Source of the DNA: Flavihumibacter sp. UBA7668
GTDB lineage: Bacteria; Bacteroidota; Bacteroidia; Chitinophagales; Chitinophagaceae
DNA: 64,000 bases
NCBI RefSeq assembly: GCF_002483205.1
Contig: NZ_DLHM01000001.1
Coordinates: 1 to 64,000 of the forward strand
Reading direction: 5' to 3'
How positions within the stretch are numbered: the first letter of the stretch is position 1; every line of letters begins with the position of its first letter. Below are positions 1-7,901 of this stretch, piece after piece. A program made the translations under genes and the position numbers. The notes below the pieces were generated by a model, which worked only from the letters and a program-made list of their open reading frames with translations, had not been told where the DNA came from and did not search any database.

Positions 1-106
1 CTCGCGTTCCAGTAATTCCATTTCAACAATTCCACTCCGGCATCGCCATTTCATTAATCCTTCCTCGCGTTCCAGTAATTCCATTTCAACAATTCCACTC
101 CGGCAT
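1..106. repeat. 63-bp-period tandem repeat, cut by the window edge
   Basis: Bases 1-43 recur without a mismatch at 64-106, a period of 63 bp; the array may continue to the left. 63 is a multiple of three, and on the minus strand one frame stays open from 159 to 1 with an ATG at 84, so the repeat could read as a 21-residue protein repeat. I see no ribosome binding site or recognisable protein and treat it as noncoding. Confidence 0.85.
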
Positions 107-245
107 TGCGATTCCTTTAACTCTATTATGTCGAAATAGTGATTGACAAATATTTCAATTCAATTCCACCGTTTTTTATCAATCAGGAGCTTCCCATATT
201 TCCCCCTGGTCAAACTTCCCAAGCTGTTCCTTTATCTATTTATGC

Positions 246-375
246 TTTCGGTCTTTCCTATTCTGCCTGTTGATTTTGCCTCAGGTTCCTTTCGTCTTTA
301 CTTCTTGTTCTGTTTGTCTTTGCTATTCTTCCTGTCAGTTTTGCCTCTGGTTCCGTATGTCTTTACTGCTTGTTC
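246..375. repeat. Imperfect 65-bp tandem duplication
   Basis: Bases 246-310 align end to end with 311-375 with roughly a dozen substitutions and no gap (about 80 percent identity by eye). Both halves end in CTTTACTNCTTGTTC. Shorter related words recur near 383-403 and 451-471, suggesting an older array that has decayed. Confidence 0.7.
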
Positions 376-547
376 CTTTCCCGTTCGTCTTTACTACTTG
401 TTCATTCGGTCTTTGCAGTTAGTATGTTTGGTTGTTGCCTTATGATCTGCGTTCGTCTTTGCCTCTTGTTCTGTTTTTATTTACTTGTTCTGTTTTTTTC
501 TATATCGGATGCCCGTTTTTCTTCAGGTTCTTCCACTTTCGGATCGC

Positions 548-582
548 CACTTTTAACTTTATACTTTTAACTTTTTACTTTC
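548..582 (-). repeat. Heptad tandem repeat abutting the nuoD stop codon
   Basis: Read on the minus strand, five consecutive 7-mers follow the nuoD TGA directly: GAAAGTA, AAAAGTT, AAAAGTA, TAAAGTT, AAAAGTG. The register is unbroken. A related heptad array starts at the rlmN stop codon (12551). Confidence 0.75.
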
Positions 583-1824
583 TCAAGCATCCATTTCTCC
601 CGCTATCAGATTCAAGCTACTCAGCGTAATAATTGCATCACTCAGCATTGCTCCTTCACTGATTTCAGAGAAGGCCTGGTAATAAATAAAGCAGGGTCTT
701 CTGAAATGCAGCCTGAATGGAGCGCGGCCACCATCACTGATCAGGTAGTATCCCACTTCGCCATTGCCACCTTCCACTGCCTGGTACACTTCGCCTTTTG
801 GCATATCGATTTCTCCCATGATGATTTTAAAATGCCAGATCAGGGCTTCCATCTTGGTATAAACATCTTCTTTTTTCGGAAGATAATATTCGGGAACATC
901 GGCATGATAAATGGTGGCTTCTTCACCTTTGAACTCCTGTACTTTGCGATAAGCCTGCTCGATTATGCGAAGACTCTGCCACATTTCCTGGTTCCGAACC
1001 AGCCAGCGATCGTAATTGTCTCCAGTGGTTCCAACGGGAATTTCAAAATCAAAATCTTCGTAGGAAGAATAGGGGGATGTTACACGAACATCATAATCAA
1101 CTCCGGTGGCACGCAGGTTTGGTCCGGTGAAACCGTAGTTCAGCGCCCGATCTGCTGCAATGGCACCGGTACCCATGGTTCTTTCCATGAAGATGCGGTT
1201 TCGTTGGAACAGGGTTTCGAATTCTTTCAGAACAACCGGATATTCTTTCAGGAAACGTTCAATTTTTTCGAATGCGGTATTGGTGAAATCACGTTCAAAT
1301 CCGCCTATACGGCCAATATTGGTGGTAAGGCGGCTGCCGCAGATTTCTTCATAGATTTCATAAATCAGTTCACGGTACTGCATCACGTAGAGGAAGCCGG
1401 TAAAGGCACCGGTATCCACCCCAACGATGGAATTACAGATCAGGTGATCGGAGATCCGGGCGAGCTCCATAATAATTACGCGTAGATAATCCACTCGCTT
1501 GGGCGTTTTCACGCCCAGTAATTTTTCGCAGGTGAGGTGCCAGCCCATATTATTGATGGGGGCTGAGCAATAATTCAATCGGTCGGTAAGCGGTGTAATC
1601 TGATAAAGTGGCCGTCTTTCTGCAATTTTTTCAAATGCCCGGTGAATATAGCCTACTGTTTGTTCAGCTGACACGATTCGTTCACCATCTACTTCCAGGA
1701 TATTCTGGAATACACCGTGGGTGGCGGGGTGAGTTGGGCCAAGGTTCAGCGTCGTGGTTTGTTTTCCGATAGAGCCTTCCGGAAGCCTGACGTGCTGCTG
1801 TTCTTGTTGTATAATTTCTGACAT
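583..1824 (-). CDS. nuoD: NADH-quinone oxidoreductase subunit D
   Basis: 49-kDa subunit of respiratory complex I, in the peripheral arm next to NuoB, forming the quinone-reduction pocket. At 413 aa it is the normal length for an unfused NuoD. The N-terminal family motif GPTHPATHG is at about residues 29-37 and the conserved segment ITPLTDRLNY at 76-85; these His and Tyr regions line the quinone site in characterised homologues. The C-terminus carries the expected GGNGEVGYY and RPPCF-like (here RRPCFIYYQ) blocks. It follows nuoC by 47 bp in a nuoA-B-C-D order on the minus strand. NuoC and NuoD are separate here, unlike the fused E. coli protein. The gene is followed by a repeat-rich spacer rather than nuoE within view. 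Confidence 0.97.
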   Translation of the reverse strand: MSEIIQQEQQHVRLPEGSIGKQTTTLNLGPTHPATHGVFQNILEVDGERIVSAEQTVGYIHRAFEKIAERRPLYQITPLTDRLNYCSAPINNMGWHLTCEKLLGVKTPKRVDYLRVIIMELARISDHLICNSIVGVDTGAFTGFLYVMQYRELIYEIYEEICGSRLTTNIGRIGGFERDFTNTAFEKIERFLKEYPVVLKEFETLFQRNRIFMERTMGTGAIAADRALNYGFTGPNLRATGVDYDVRVTSPYSSYEDFDFEIPVGTTGDNYDRWLVRNQEMWQSLRIIEQAYRKVQEFKGEEATIYHADVPEYYLPKKEDVYTKMEALIWHFKIIMGEIDMPKGEVYQAVEGGNGEVGYYLISDGGRAPFRLHFRRPCFIYYQAFSEISEGAMLSDAIITLSSLNLIAGEMDA

Positions 1825-1871
1825 TGCTGTCTTGTTGTTTAAGGTGTTGGTTAGTTCTTGAAAATACCGGT

Positions 1872-2387
1872 TCAGATGCTTCCGCCTCTGCCGAACATTT
1901 CATCGTCCTTATCAATACGAGTCTGATCTTCCAGTGGGTATTCCTTTCTTAGCGGGAAATAATCCATTTCCTCCACATTCAATATCCGCTTCAGATTCGG
2001 GTGCCCCACGAAATTGATTCCATAGAAATCATAAGTTTCTCTTTCCTGCCAGTTGGCCGACTGATAGAGGCTGGTTGCAGTAAATACATCCGGCTGCTGC
2101 ACATCGGTGAACACTTTCATCCGGATCCTTACATTTTCCGCCATATTGTGCAGGTGGTACACAACAGCCAGTTCACGACCCTTCTGATCTGGATAATGCA
2201 CCCCGCAGAGATCGGTCAGGAATCGAAAAGCGAGGTCCGGATCATCCTGCAGAAACTGCATCACTTTCAGGTTCAGGTCCTTGGGCACTTCGAAGGTCAG
2301 CAGTCCATATGGTTCTTCCACATTTGAGATGGACTCTCCAAATTTTTCTGTTAATCGCTGTGTGATATATTCGTTCGTCAAAACCAT
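1872..2387 (-). CDS. nuoC: NADH-quinone oxidoreductase subunit C
   Basis: 30-kDa-type subunit of the complex I peripheral arm, which stabilises NuoB and NuoD. The protein has 171 aa, typical of stand-alone NuoC. The family signature is visible near residues 115-137: ERETYDFYGINF followed by GHPNLKRIL. The ATG at 2387 lies 21 bp after the nuoB stop, consistent with one transcript. The C-terminus (KDDEMFGRGGSI) is short and polar. No catalytic cofactor is bound by this subunit in known complexes. Confidence 0.95.
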   Translation of the reverse strand: MVLTNEYITQRLTEKFGESISNVEEPYGLLTFEVPKDLNLKVMQFLQDDPDLAFRFLTDLCGVHYPDQKGRELAVVYHLHNMAENVRIRMKVFTDVQQPDVFTATSLYQSANWQERETYDFYGINFVGHPNLKRILNVEEMDYFPLRKEYPLEDQTRIDKDDEMFGRGGSI

Positions 2388-2408
2388 GATGGTAATGCTG
2401 ATTTGTAA

Positions 2409-2990
2409 TTATTGAATACCGTAGGATTCGAGTAAAGCTTTGTACCGGTCTCCGTTTCTGCGACGCAGACTTTCATTCCCCACCAGTTCCTGAATTTTCA
2501 TAACCCCGTCGATGATCGCTTCCGGGCGGGGAGGACATCCTGGAACATATACATCTACCGGAACCACCTGATCAATGCCCTGTAATACAGAGTAGCTGTC
2601 GAATATTCCTCCGGAAGAGGCACAGGCTCCAACGGCAATTACCCAGCGGGGTTCTGCCATTTGAAGATAGACCTGTTTTACAACAGGTGCCATTTTTTTA
2701 GCGATGGTACCCATTACCATCAGGAGATCACACTGGCGGGGTGAGAATCCCACCCGTTCTGAACCAAACCGGGCCAGATCATAGTGAGAAGCCATGGTGG
2801 CCATGAATTCGATTCCGCAGCAGGATGTAGCGAAAGGTAAGGGCCAGATGGAATTTTTCCGTGCTAATCCAACGATGTCGCTGAGCTTGGATGCAAAAAA
2901 CCCTTCTCCCATGTGACCATCGGGCAATTCGCCCATGGTAACGATCTTACCACCTTCATTTTTTACATTAAACTGAACCGGACGTGCCAT
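2409..2990 (-). CDS. nuoB: NADH-quinone oxidoreductase subunit B
   Basis: Subunit carrying the terminal [4Fe-4S] cluster N2 that passes electrons to quinone. The expected cysteines are present: the pair C57-C58 in SCCGIEF, C123 in GACASSGG and C152 in VPGCPPRPE. The start is placed at 2990 (protein begins MARPVQFNV, 193 aa); a longer frame from 3074 would run into the end of nuoA and adds unrelated sequence. The gene lies 16 bp downstream of nuoA. High confidence from motifs and gene order. Confidence 0.97.
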   Translation of the reverse strand: MARPVQFNVKNEGGKIVTMGELPDGHMGEGFFASKLSDIVGLARKNSIWPLPFATSCCGIEFMATMASHYDLARFGSERVGFSPRQCDLLMVMGTIAKKMAPVVKQVYLQMAEPRWVIAVGACASSGGIFDSYSVLQGIDQVVPVDVYVPGCPPRPEAIIDGVMKIQELVGNESLRRRNGDRYKALLESYGIQ

Positions 2991-3006
2991 AAGTTGCTTT
3001 TTTAAA

Positions 3007-3405
3007 TTAGTCCTCCCATTGGAGGGCACCTTTTTTGATGATGTAATAGAACCCACACAAAAAGAACCCCACAAACATCAATACAGCGAGGAAGCCATTC
3101 CATCCTAACTCCCTGAAATTCACGGCATAAGGATAAAAAAAGATAACTTCCACATCAAATAATACAAACAGGATGGCCACCAGAAAATACTTGATGGCTA
3201 CGGGCTGGCGGGCATTTCCTACTGCGTCAATTCCACTTTCAAAGTTGGCTAACTTATCACTTGTTTTACGTGAGGGACCAAGTAAATGGGTACCTCCAAG
3301 GGTCAGAGCAACAAATCCCAGCGCAAACAGTAACTGAATGGCTATGGGCAAATAATTGGTTGTGGTATTGGATGCAACCGCAGTTTGTAAGAAAAAAATA
3401 TTCAT
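3007..3405 (-). CDS. nuoA: NADH-quinone oxidoreductase subunit A
   Basis: Small membrane subunit of complex I (132 aa) with three hydrophobic segments, near residues 15-38, 65-90 and 97-120. The family hallmark, an acidic stretch in and before the second helix (FESGIDAVGN and FVLFDVEVIFFYPYA), is clear. The start is set at 3405 (MNIFFLQ). An in-frame ATG at 3426 falls inside the predicted -7 promoter element at 3424-3431, so it is unlikely to be on the transcript. First gene of the nuoABCD unit. Confidence 0.95.
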   Translation of the reverse strand: MNIFFLQTAVASNTTTNYLPIAIQLLFALGFVALTLGGTHLLGPSRKTSDKLANFESGIDAVGNARQPVAIKYFLVAILFVLFDVEVIFFYPYAVNFRELGWNGFLAVLMFVGFFLCGFYYIIKKGALQWED

Positions 3406-3423
3406 GCTTTTGCTGTTGTGGGG

Positions 3424-3431
3424 CAAAAATA
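3424..3431 (-). promoter_or_regulatory. Putative -7 promoter element of the nuo operon
   Basis: On the minus strand the sequence TATTTTTG matches the Bacteroidota -7 consensus TAnnTTTG exactly. It lies 18 bp upstream of the chosen nuoA ATG, giving a short leader. The match supports starting nuoA at 3405. Confidence 0.6.
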
Positions 3432-3509
3432 AGATAGCCTGCCAAATAAAACGCGGAACATTGAAAATAAGTTCATTGCATTCGATTTAAGGGCACTTAT
3501 CAACGAAAA

Positions 3510-3538
3510 AAGGCCTTCGGAGCGTATCCGAAGGCCTT
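3510..3538 (-). terminator. Rho-independent terminator after the TPR gene
   Basis: A perfect 12-bp stem (3510-3521 with 3527-3538) closes a 5-base loop. On the minus strand it is followed by a run of T, the classic intrinsic terminator layout. It sits between the TPR gene stop (3567) and the nuo promoter, separating the two transcription units. Confidence 0.9.
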
Positions 3539-3566
3539 CCTATTAGATTTAATTTAATCTGATCGG

Positions 3567-5231
3567 CTAATTTCCTGATGAAGCGGAGGGTTTGGCACTT
3601 CCTCCCGAACTACCCGCTTTCTTATTTACTGCTTTGCTCAGAATGTCTTTGATTTTAACAGCTGTTTCATTAGCCGGATCAATAGCCAGCACTTTCTCGA
3701 TGTATTCGAGTGCTTTTGCCGGATCCTTTTTAATGTCATTATGGTATTGAACCAGGTAGAAATAAGAGGATACTGCCTGTCCCTTGTATTTGGCAGCGTC
3801 CAGACTAAGTGACATTTCACCTAACTTTTCATAATGTGGTACAGCTAATCCCTGCGCCATGGTGGTATCCATTGCCTGGTTTGCTCTGGCCCTCCAGAGG
3901 TAGCCAAATATTTCATTGGGATATTTTTCTGTATAGATTGCAAAAATTGAATCGGCCTGAGGATACTGCGCAGCCTGATAATTAGCGAAGCCCCAATTAT
4001 ACAGGTCCACATTGTTGGGATCCTTTTTTGTTTTAAAGAGTTCACCCAGGTATTTTGCTTCCATTACACGGTTACCGGTTTTTTTAGCCAGCGCCGCAGC
4101 ATTGGTCATCAGTTCCAGTTTGGATTCCATGGCAGTATCCATAGCGATGGCTTTATCGTAATTGGACATAGCCTGCTCTTCATTACCGGGGAATTTAGCC
4201 AGGGTATTTGCCAGGAATTCATAATCCTTTGGTACAAAACCTTCTTCCTTCTGTTTAGCGAAATACTGCTCCAGGAATTTTTTTGCATTCAGAGAGTCTT
4301 TTTTCTCATCATAAGAATAGGCGATGAGTTTGTAGTATTTCGGATCAGCCTGTTCACCGAGTTTGGCTATGAAACCATTCGCTGTGCTGATTGCTTCGTC
4401 ATAGCGACGGGAAGCATAGAGGATAGCGGTTTTTTCATAGTCGTTTTCAGGTGAAGGATCGGAAACAGCCAGGTATTTATCGTAATAATCCTTGGCTTTG
4501 TTGATATCGCGACTGAAATAATAATAATAGAGATCGTAAACAGCCGGCGCATAATTGGCATCCAGGCGAATCGCATCTTCAAATGCCGGTATAAAAATAT
4601 CGGAGTTTTTCTGCGTCAGGTAAATGCGGCCGATACGGTGTTTCGCTGCTGCCAGATTGGGATTCAGTTCCAATGCTTTCTGGTAATTGGTTACCGCGCT
4701 GCCGCCATCCACTTTTTTGCGATAGGCATCACCCATTATCAGGTAAGTCTCCGCATTATTGAATTTCTTAATCTGAGTAGCCTGTGTGAGTTTTTCAATA
4801 GCATAATCAGAGTCACCGTCTTTTGCATTTACAACGGCACGACCAATGGCATTAAAAATATCAACATCTTTTGATTTGGTGAGACTGATCGCCGTTTCAA
4901 AACGTTGTTTTGCTTCTTCTTTTTTGCCATCCATTAATTCCATATGACCGGTACCTACCAGCAGCAGGGGTGCATTACCGTTAGTGGAGAGTGCTTTCTG
5001 ATAAACGGCGCGGGCACCCACGGTATCTTTCATATCCAGTAAGGTCTGACCCAGCCAGTAAGTAGCCTCAATATTATTGGGGTTGGCTGCCAGTACTTTT
5101 TCCAGTTCATCTTTTGCACTCTTATAGCGCTCATAATAATAAAACTTCTTTCCCTGGTCAACACTCTGCGCAAACAGTGCATTGCTACACATTACTGCGG
5201 CCACTACCAGACTGTAGAGGTATTTCTTCAT
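3567..5231 (-). CDS. Exported tetratricopeptide-repeat protein
   Basis: A 554-aa periplasmic or envelope protein with a signal peptide (residues 1-21, ending ALFAQ) followed by helical repeats of TPR type through most of its length. TPR-like signatures include ANPNNIEATYWLG and ELNPNLAAAKHRIGRIY. The last about 15 residues are a Ser/Gly-rich tail. It is the last gene of a minus-strand unit with TonB, a small membrane protein and a PstS-like lipoprotein, and is followed by a strong terminator. TPR proteins act as protein-binding scaffolds; in this setting a role in assembling or tuning the TonB energising machinery is plausible but inferred only from context. Confidence 0.88.
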   Translation of the reverse strand: MKKYLYSLVVAAVMCSNALFAQSVDQGKKFYYYERYKSAKDELEKVLAANPNNIEATYWLGQTLLDMKDTVGARAVYQKALSTNGNAPLLLVGTGHMELMDGKKEEAKQRFETAISLTKSKDVDIFNAIGRAVVNAKDGDSDYAIEKLTQATQIKKFNNAETYLIMGDAYRKKVDGGSAVTNYQKALELNPNLAAAKHRIGRIYLTQKNSDIFIPAFEDAIRLDANYAPAVYDLYYYYFSRDINKAKDYYDKYLAVSDPSPENDYEKTAILYASRRYDEAISTANGFIAKLGEQADPKYYKLIAYSYDEKKDSLNAKKFLEQYFAKQKEEGFVPKDYEFLANTLAKFPGNEEQAMSNYDKAIAMDTAMESKLELMTNAAALAKKTGNRVMEAKYLGELFKTKKDPNNVDLYNWGFANYQAAQYPQADSIFAIYTEKYPNEIFGYLWRARANQAMDTTMAQGLAVPHYEKLGEMSLSLDAAKYKGQAVSSYFYLVQYHNDIKKDPAKALEYIEKVLAIDPANETAVKIKDILSKAVNKKAGSSGGSAKPSASSGN

Positions 5232-5285
5232 TCGTTGCTGTTTTTAGTCGTTAGTCGGATGATAAAAATATTAAAATAATACAGA

Positions 5286-6206
5286 TTACTCGTCTATTCC
5301 TGCATTTCTTATCTCAAAGGCCATTTTTGCCGGCCAGAGATAAGCTCTGCGGAAAATCAGCTGTCCTCTTTCATAGATGAGAAAATTCGCGAATCCACTG
5401 CCCAGCCCTTCATAATTTTCTTTTAAAATGTAATGCAATCCGCGTACCAAAGGATAACGGCGGGTAGCTATATTGGCCTGATAAGGCTTAACATAGGCGT
5501 CATCCGGACAAATTTCACATTTTAAAGAGGCGATGGTAACTTTTTTCTGAAAGCTGAGTTGAACGGGATCGTCGTTGTTGCCGATCCAGCTAACACCGAT
5601 AAAACCGATGGCGTCTTTGTTTTTGGAAACATAATCGATTACCCCTTCGCTGGAAGTGGCGGCGGTTACTTCTTTGCTTAGTTTATCGCCTCTGAGGATG
5701 GAATCAATAGCGAAACGGACGGTACTGGTGGCGGTAAGTCCGTCCATAACCGGCCTGAATTTATAACCACTGGTTCCGTTCAGGATTGATTTCAGGTCAC
5801 TGCGATCGAGCAGGGAATCCTTATTGGAGGGGTGCACGATTATGGTAACCGCATCAAATGCAGCCCTTCCCTGAACGGGGATAAATCGCAACGTATCTTT
5901 CAGACGTCTTTCCTCAATAGGTAAAAGTTTGCGGGTAACAATGACCATGCGGATACTGTCTACCAGCAGGTCTTTCAGACATTCTGCCTCGGCTTTGTAA
6001 TGCGCAATGATTTTTGCTTCGGGGTTGGAGGATTCGAATACTTTAATCTGTGAATCAATAACAGGTTTAAAGGATTCGTCCACGCTGATATGAATGGTTC
6101 CTTTGGTTGCGGTATCTCCTCTGTAAACAACCGGCTGGTTGTTACAGCGAATGAACGCGAACATTGCCACTACCACGGTGATCTGTACTTTCCAACGCCT
6201 ATGCAT
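5286..6206 (-). CDS. PstS-like phosphate-binding-domain lipoprotein
   Basis: A 306-aa exported protein of the periplasmic substrate-binding (PstS/PBP-like) family. After a hydrophobic N-terminus with a possible lipobox (FIRC) it has GTIHISVDESFKPVIDSQ, a DAVTIIVHPSN block and DGLTATSTVRFAIDS, all typical of PstS-like folds. The start at 6206 (MHRRWKVQ) is preferred because the longer frame from 6287 overlaps the upstream gene. No pstCAB transporter genes are nearby; the neighbours are tonB and a TPR protein. In Bacteroidota such stand-alone PstS-like proteins often sit with TonB genes, so transport of phosphate by an ABC system is not implied. Confidence 0.8.
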   Translation of the reverse strand: MHRRWKVQITVVVAMFAFIRCNNQPVVYRGDTATKGTIHISVDESFKPVIDSQIKVFESSNPEAKIIAHYKAEAECLKDLLVDSIRMVIVTRKLLPIEERRLKDTLRFIPVQGRAAFDAVTIIVHPSNKDSLLDRSDLKSILNGTSGYKFRPVMDGLTATSTVRFAIDSILRGDKLSKEVTAATSSEGVIDYVSKNKDAIGFIGVSWIGNNDDPVQLSFQKKVTIASLKCEICPDDAYVKPYQANIATRRYPLVRGLHYILKENYEGLGSGFANFLIYERGQLIFRRAYLWPAKMAFEIRNAGIDE

Positions 6207-6223
6207 ACACGATATCTTAATTC

Positions 6224-6460
6224 TTATTCGGAATAATAATTTTTCTGGTAACCGCGATAAATTCGCCAGGCTCCATACACAATACAAAGTCCGGAGAAGA
6301 AATATTTAAAAAATGGTTCCATTTCGAAATCAAAGCCCAGTTTTTCAGAAAATAAGAAGAAGAAACCAAAGGTCAGTATGAGTACACCCATGCCATAATC
6401 GAGGATGGATCGCATCAGACTGTATTGCTTTCTTCTTTTATTTTGTGGATCAATAGCCAT
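6224..6460 (-). CDS. Small two-helix membrane protein
   Basis: A 78-aa protein with a basic N-terminus (NKRRKQYS) and two hydrophobic stretches at about residues 22-40 and 49-66, predicted to form a hairpin in the inner membrane. It lies between tonB and the PstS-like gene with gaps of 57 and 17 bp, all on the minus strand, so it is probably co-transcribed. I recognise no functional motif. Conserved context suggests a part in the TonB-linked envelope module, but this is inference. Confidence 0.75.
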   Translation of the reverse strand: MAIDPQNKRRKQYSLMRSILDYGMGVLILTFGFFFLFSEKLGFDFEMEPFFKYFFSGLCIVYGAWRIYRGYQKNYYSE

Positions 6461-6517
6461 GTTAAGCTGCTTTGTTTGCGTTGGGCAATTTAGGAAAAAT
6501 ATGGGGTTCCCCTTTCA

Positions 6518-7333
6518 CTACTCTTCGGGGGTTTCAAAAATTATGGGAATATTGAACCAAACGGCAACGGTATTACCATTTTGTATACCCGGATTCCACT
6601 GGGGCATTTTCTTTATTACGCGCATAACTTCCTGATCGTAGGGGTCTCCACCGGATTGGGTGAGCTGAATCCCGGTTATTTTTCCATTAACATCCACCAC
6701 GAAGCGGGCGATTACTTTTACTCTTTGTCCGGGTTCCAGTCCATCCTGGGGTTTAAGGTTTCTGGAGAGCCAGCGTTGGAGGGCACTTAATCCACCCGGG
6801 AAACTGGGCATTATATCGGCAGTTTTGAGAATTTCCGGTGTTTTTTCTACTTCCGGCTCGATGGGGGCGGCACCTGTTCCAGAGCTTTCAGGGGCTGGTG
6901 GACGGGTGATATTATCGGATAGAGGTCCGTCCTGTGAGATGGTTGAGATGACTTTATTAACCAGGTCATCCATTTCGGGGAGCGGATCGGTGTGTTGATC
7001 ATCCGGTACAATTTCAGGGGCTACGTATTGTTCAGATGCTGCAGGTGGCGGTGGTGGAGCAGGTGCGGGAGGTGGCGGAGGATCAACAGGTGTGGCCGGG
7101 GGCGGGATAAAATGATGGTCATCTGTAAGTATGATAGGGCCGCTCAGGAGTTTGGGGCTTGGGGGTTGCAGCAGAAAAAAGTTGGCTGCCAGTACCAGGA
7201 CGGCCATTCCGCCCATTGCTATTAATAAACGCTGCGGGTATTCCCGTCTGAGCGTGTAGGCGCCGTATTGTTTGTTGCGGTTTTCGAAAAGAATGTCAAG
7301 CGCATCGCTGCGGAGAATGGTAGAAGGTTCCAT
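6518..7333 (-). CDS. tonB: TonB energy transducer
   Basis: Couples the proton-motive force to outer-membrane receptors such as the SusC proteins in this window. The 271-aa protein begins with the Bacteroidota-type cytoplasmic segment (FENRNKQYGAYTLRREYP), one membrane helix near residues 38-56, a long Pro-rich periplasmic linker (about residues 78-108) and a C-terminal TonB domain containing GQRVKVIARFVVDVNGKI and the end motif NIPIIFE. The start at 7333 (MEPSTIL) is chosen because the 26 residues upstream look noncoding. exbB and exbD, needed for energy supply, are not next to it; the upstream gene is a divergent phosphatase. Confidence 0.93.
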   Translation of the reverse strand: MEPSTILRSDALDILFENRNKQYGAYTLRREYPQRLLIAMGGMAVLVLAANFFLLQPPSPKLLSGPIILTDDHHFIPPPATPVDPPPPPAPAPPPPPAASEQYVAPEIVPDDQHTDPLPEMDDLVNKVISTISQDGPLSDNITRPPAPESSGTGAAPIEPEVEKTPEILKTADIMPSFPGGLSALQRWLSRNLKPQDGLEPGQRVKVIARFVVDVNGKITGIQLTQSGGDPYDQEVMRVIKKMPQWNPGIQNGNTVAVWFNIPIIFETPEE

Positions 7334-7425
7334 ACTGATTAAGTTTAGTTTGGATAAATAAGGAACGCAGCGCTGTGTTGAGATAGAGATGCAGGGGTTA
7401 CAACTTTCCATAAGGGAATCTGTCC

Positions 7426-7433
7426 TATTTTTG
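7426..7433 (+). promoter_or_regulatory. Putative -7 promoter element of the phosphatase/hisS unit
   Basis: TATTTTTG matches TAnnTTTG and ends only 5 bp before the ATG at 7439. Since Bacteroidota transcripts start several bases downstream of this element, the mRNA would be leaderless or nearly so. Confidence 0.55.
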
Positions 7434-7438
7434 CCGCC

Positions 7439-7894
7439 ATGAAGATTTTGATGGTCTGTCTCGGGAATATTTGCCGGAGTCCGCTGGCAGAAGGAATATT
7501 ACAGGCGAAAGCTGCAGCAGCCGGACTGGATTGGGAAATTGACAGTGCAGGCACCAATGGATACCATGTGGGGGAAGCGCCGCATCGCCTTTCACAAAAA
7601 GTAGCTTTGCACAATGGGATTGATATCAGCCTGCAAAGAGCGCGCCGGTTCCGGGCGGCGGATTTTGAGGAATTTGATCTGATTTATGCCATGGCGGAGG
7701 ATGTGGTGGAGGAAATGAAGTCGATCTCCCGCCAGCAATTCGATGGTTCCAAAGTGGATTTACTGATGAATGAATTGCATCCCGGGCAGAACCTGGATGT
7801 TCCTGATCCCTGGTATGGAACCGAGCCCGGCTATCATGAAGTGTATGCCATGCTTGCTGCGGCCTGTGATAAATTGATTGAAAAACACCAATAG
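7439..7894 (+). CDS. Low-molecular-weight protein-tyrosine phosphatase
   Basis: Cytoplasmic phosphatase of the LMW-PTP family (151 aa, normal length). The P-loop CLGNICRS holds the nucleophile C7 and R13, and the general acid is D123 in VPDPWYG. The order of motifs is complete. The gene starts 105 bp from the divergent tonB start and is followed 7 bp after its stop by hisS, so the two are probably co-transcribed. Its physiological substrate cannot be told from sequence; members act on phosphotyrosine proteins or, in the related arsenate reductases, on arsenate, but the arsenate-reductase cysteine pattern is not evident. Confidence 0.93.
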   Translation: MKILMVCLGNICRSPLAEGILQAKAAAAGLDWEIDSAGTNGYHVGEAPHRLSQKVALHNGIDISLQRARRFRAADFEEFDLIYAMAEDVVEEMKSISRQQFDGSKVDLLMNELHPGQNLDVPDPWYGTEPGYHEVYAMLAAACDKLIEKHQ

Positions 7895-7901
7895 AACAAT
7901 A

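Larger units (their letters stand above)
1..582. other. Gene-poor, repeat-rich spacer downstream of nuoD
   Basis: No convincing gene lies here. The stretch follows the nuoD stop codon on the minus strand and runs off the left edge. It contains a heptad array touching the nuoD stop (548-582), an imperfect 65-bp tandem duplication (246-375) and a 63-bp tandem duplication at the edge (1-106). The plus strand is pyrimidine-rich with recurring words such as CGTCTTTAC and CTTGTTC. A 100-codon plus-strand frame at 143-445 encodes only hydrophobic low-complexity sequence and is not believed. nuoE would be expected next in many Bacteroidota but is not seen. Confidence 0.75.

Noticed and set aside
1..106. 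Possible CRISPR array
   Set aside because: Only two units with a 20-base gap, no further copies and no cas genes in the window.
1..159. Minus-strand frame open across the 63-bp repeat
   Set aside because: The repeat is a multiple of three so the frame stays open by default; there is no recognisable protein, no start signal before 84, and it does not resemble NuoE.
143..445. 100-codon plus-strand open frame
   Set aside because: It encodes hydrophobic low-complexity sequence from pyrimidine-rich repeat DNA, overlaps the 65-bp duplication, and has no promoter or ribosome binding site.
706..1485. Long plus-strand frame antisense to nuoD
   Set aside because: Shadow of the strongly conserved nuoD reading frame; its translation has no domain.
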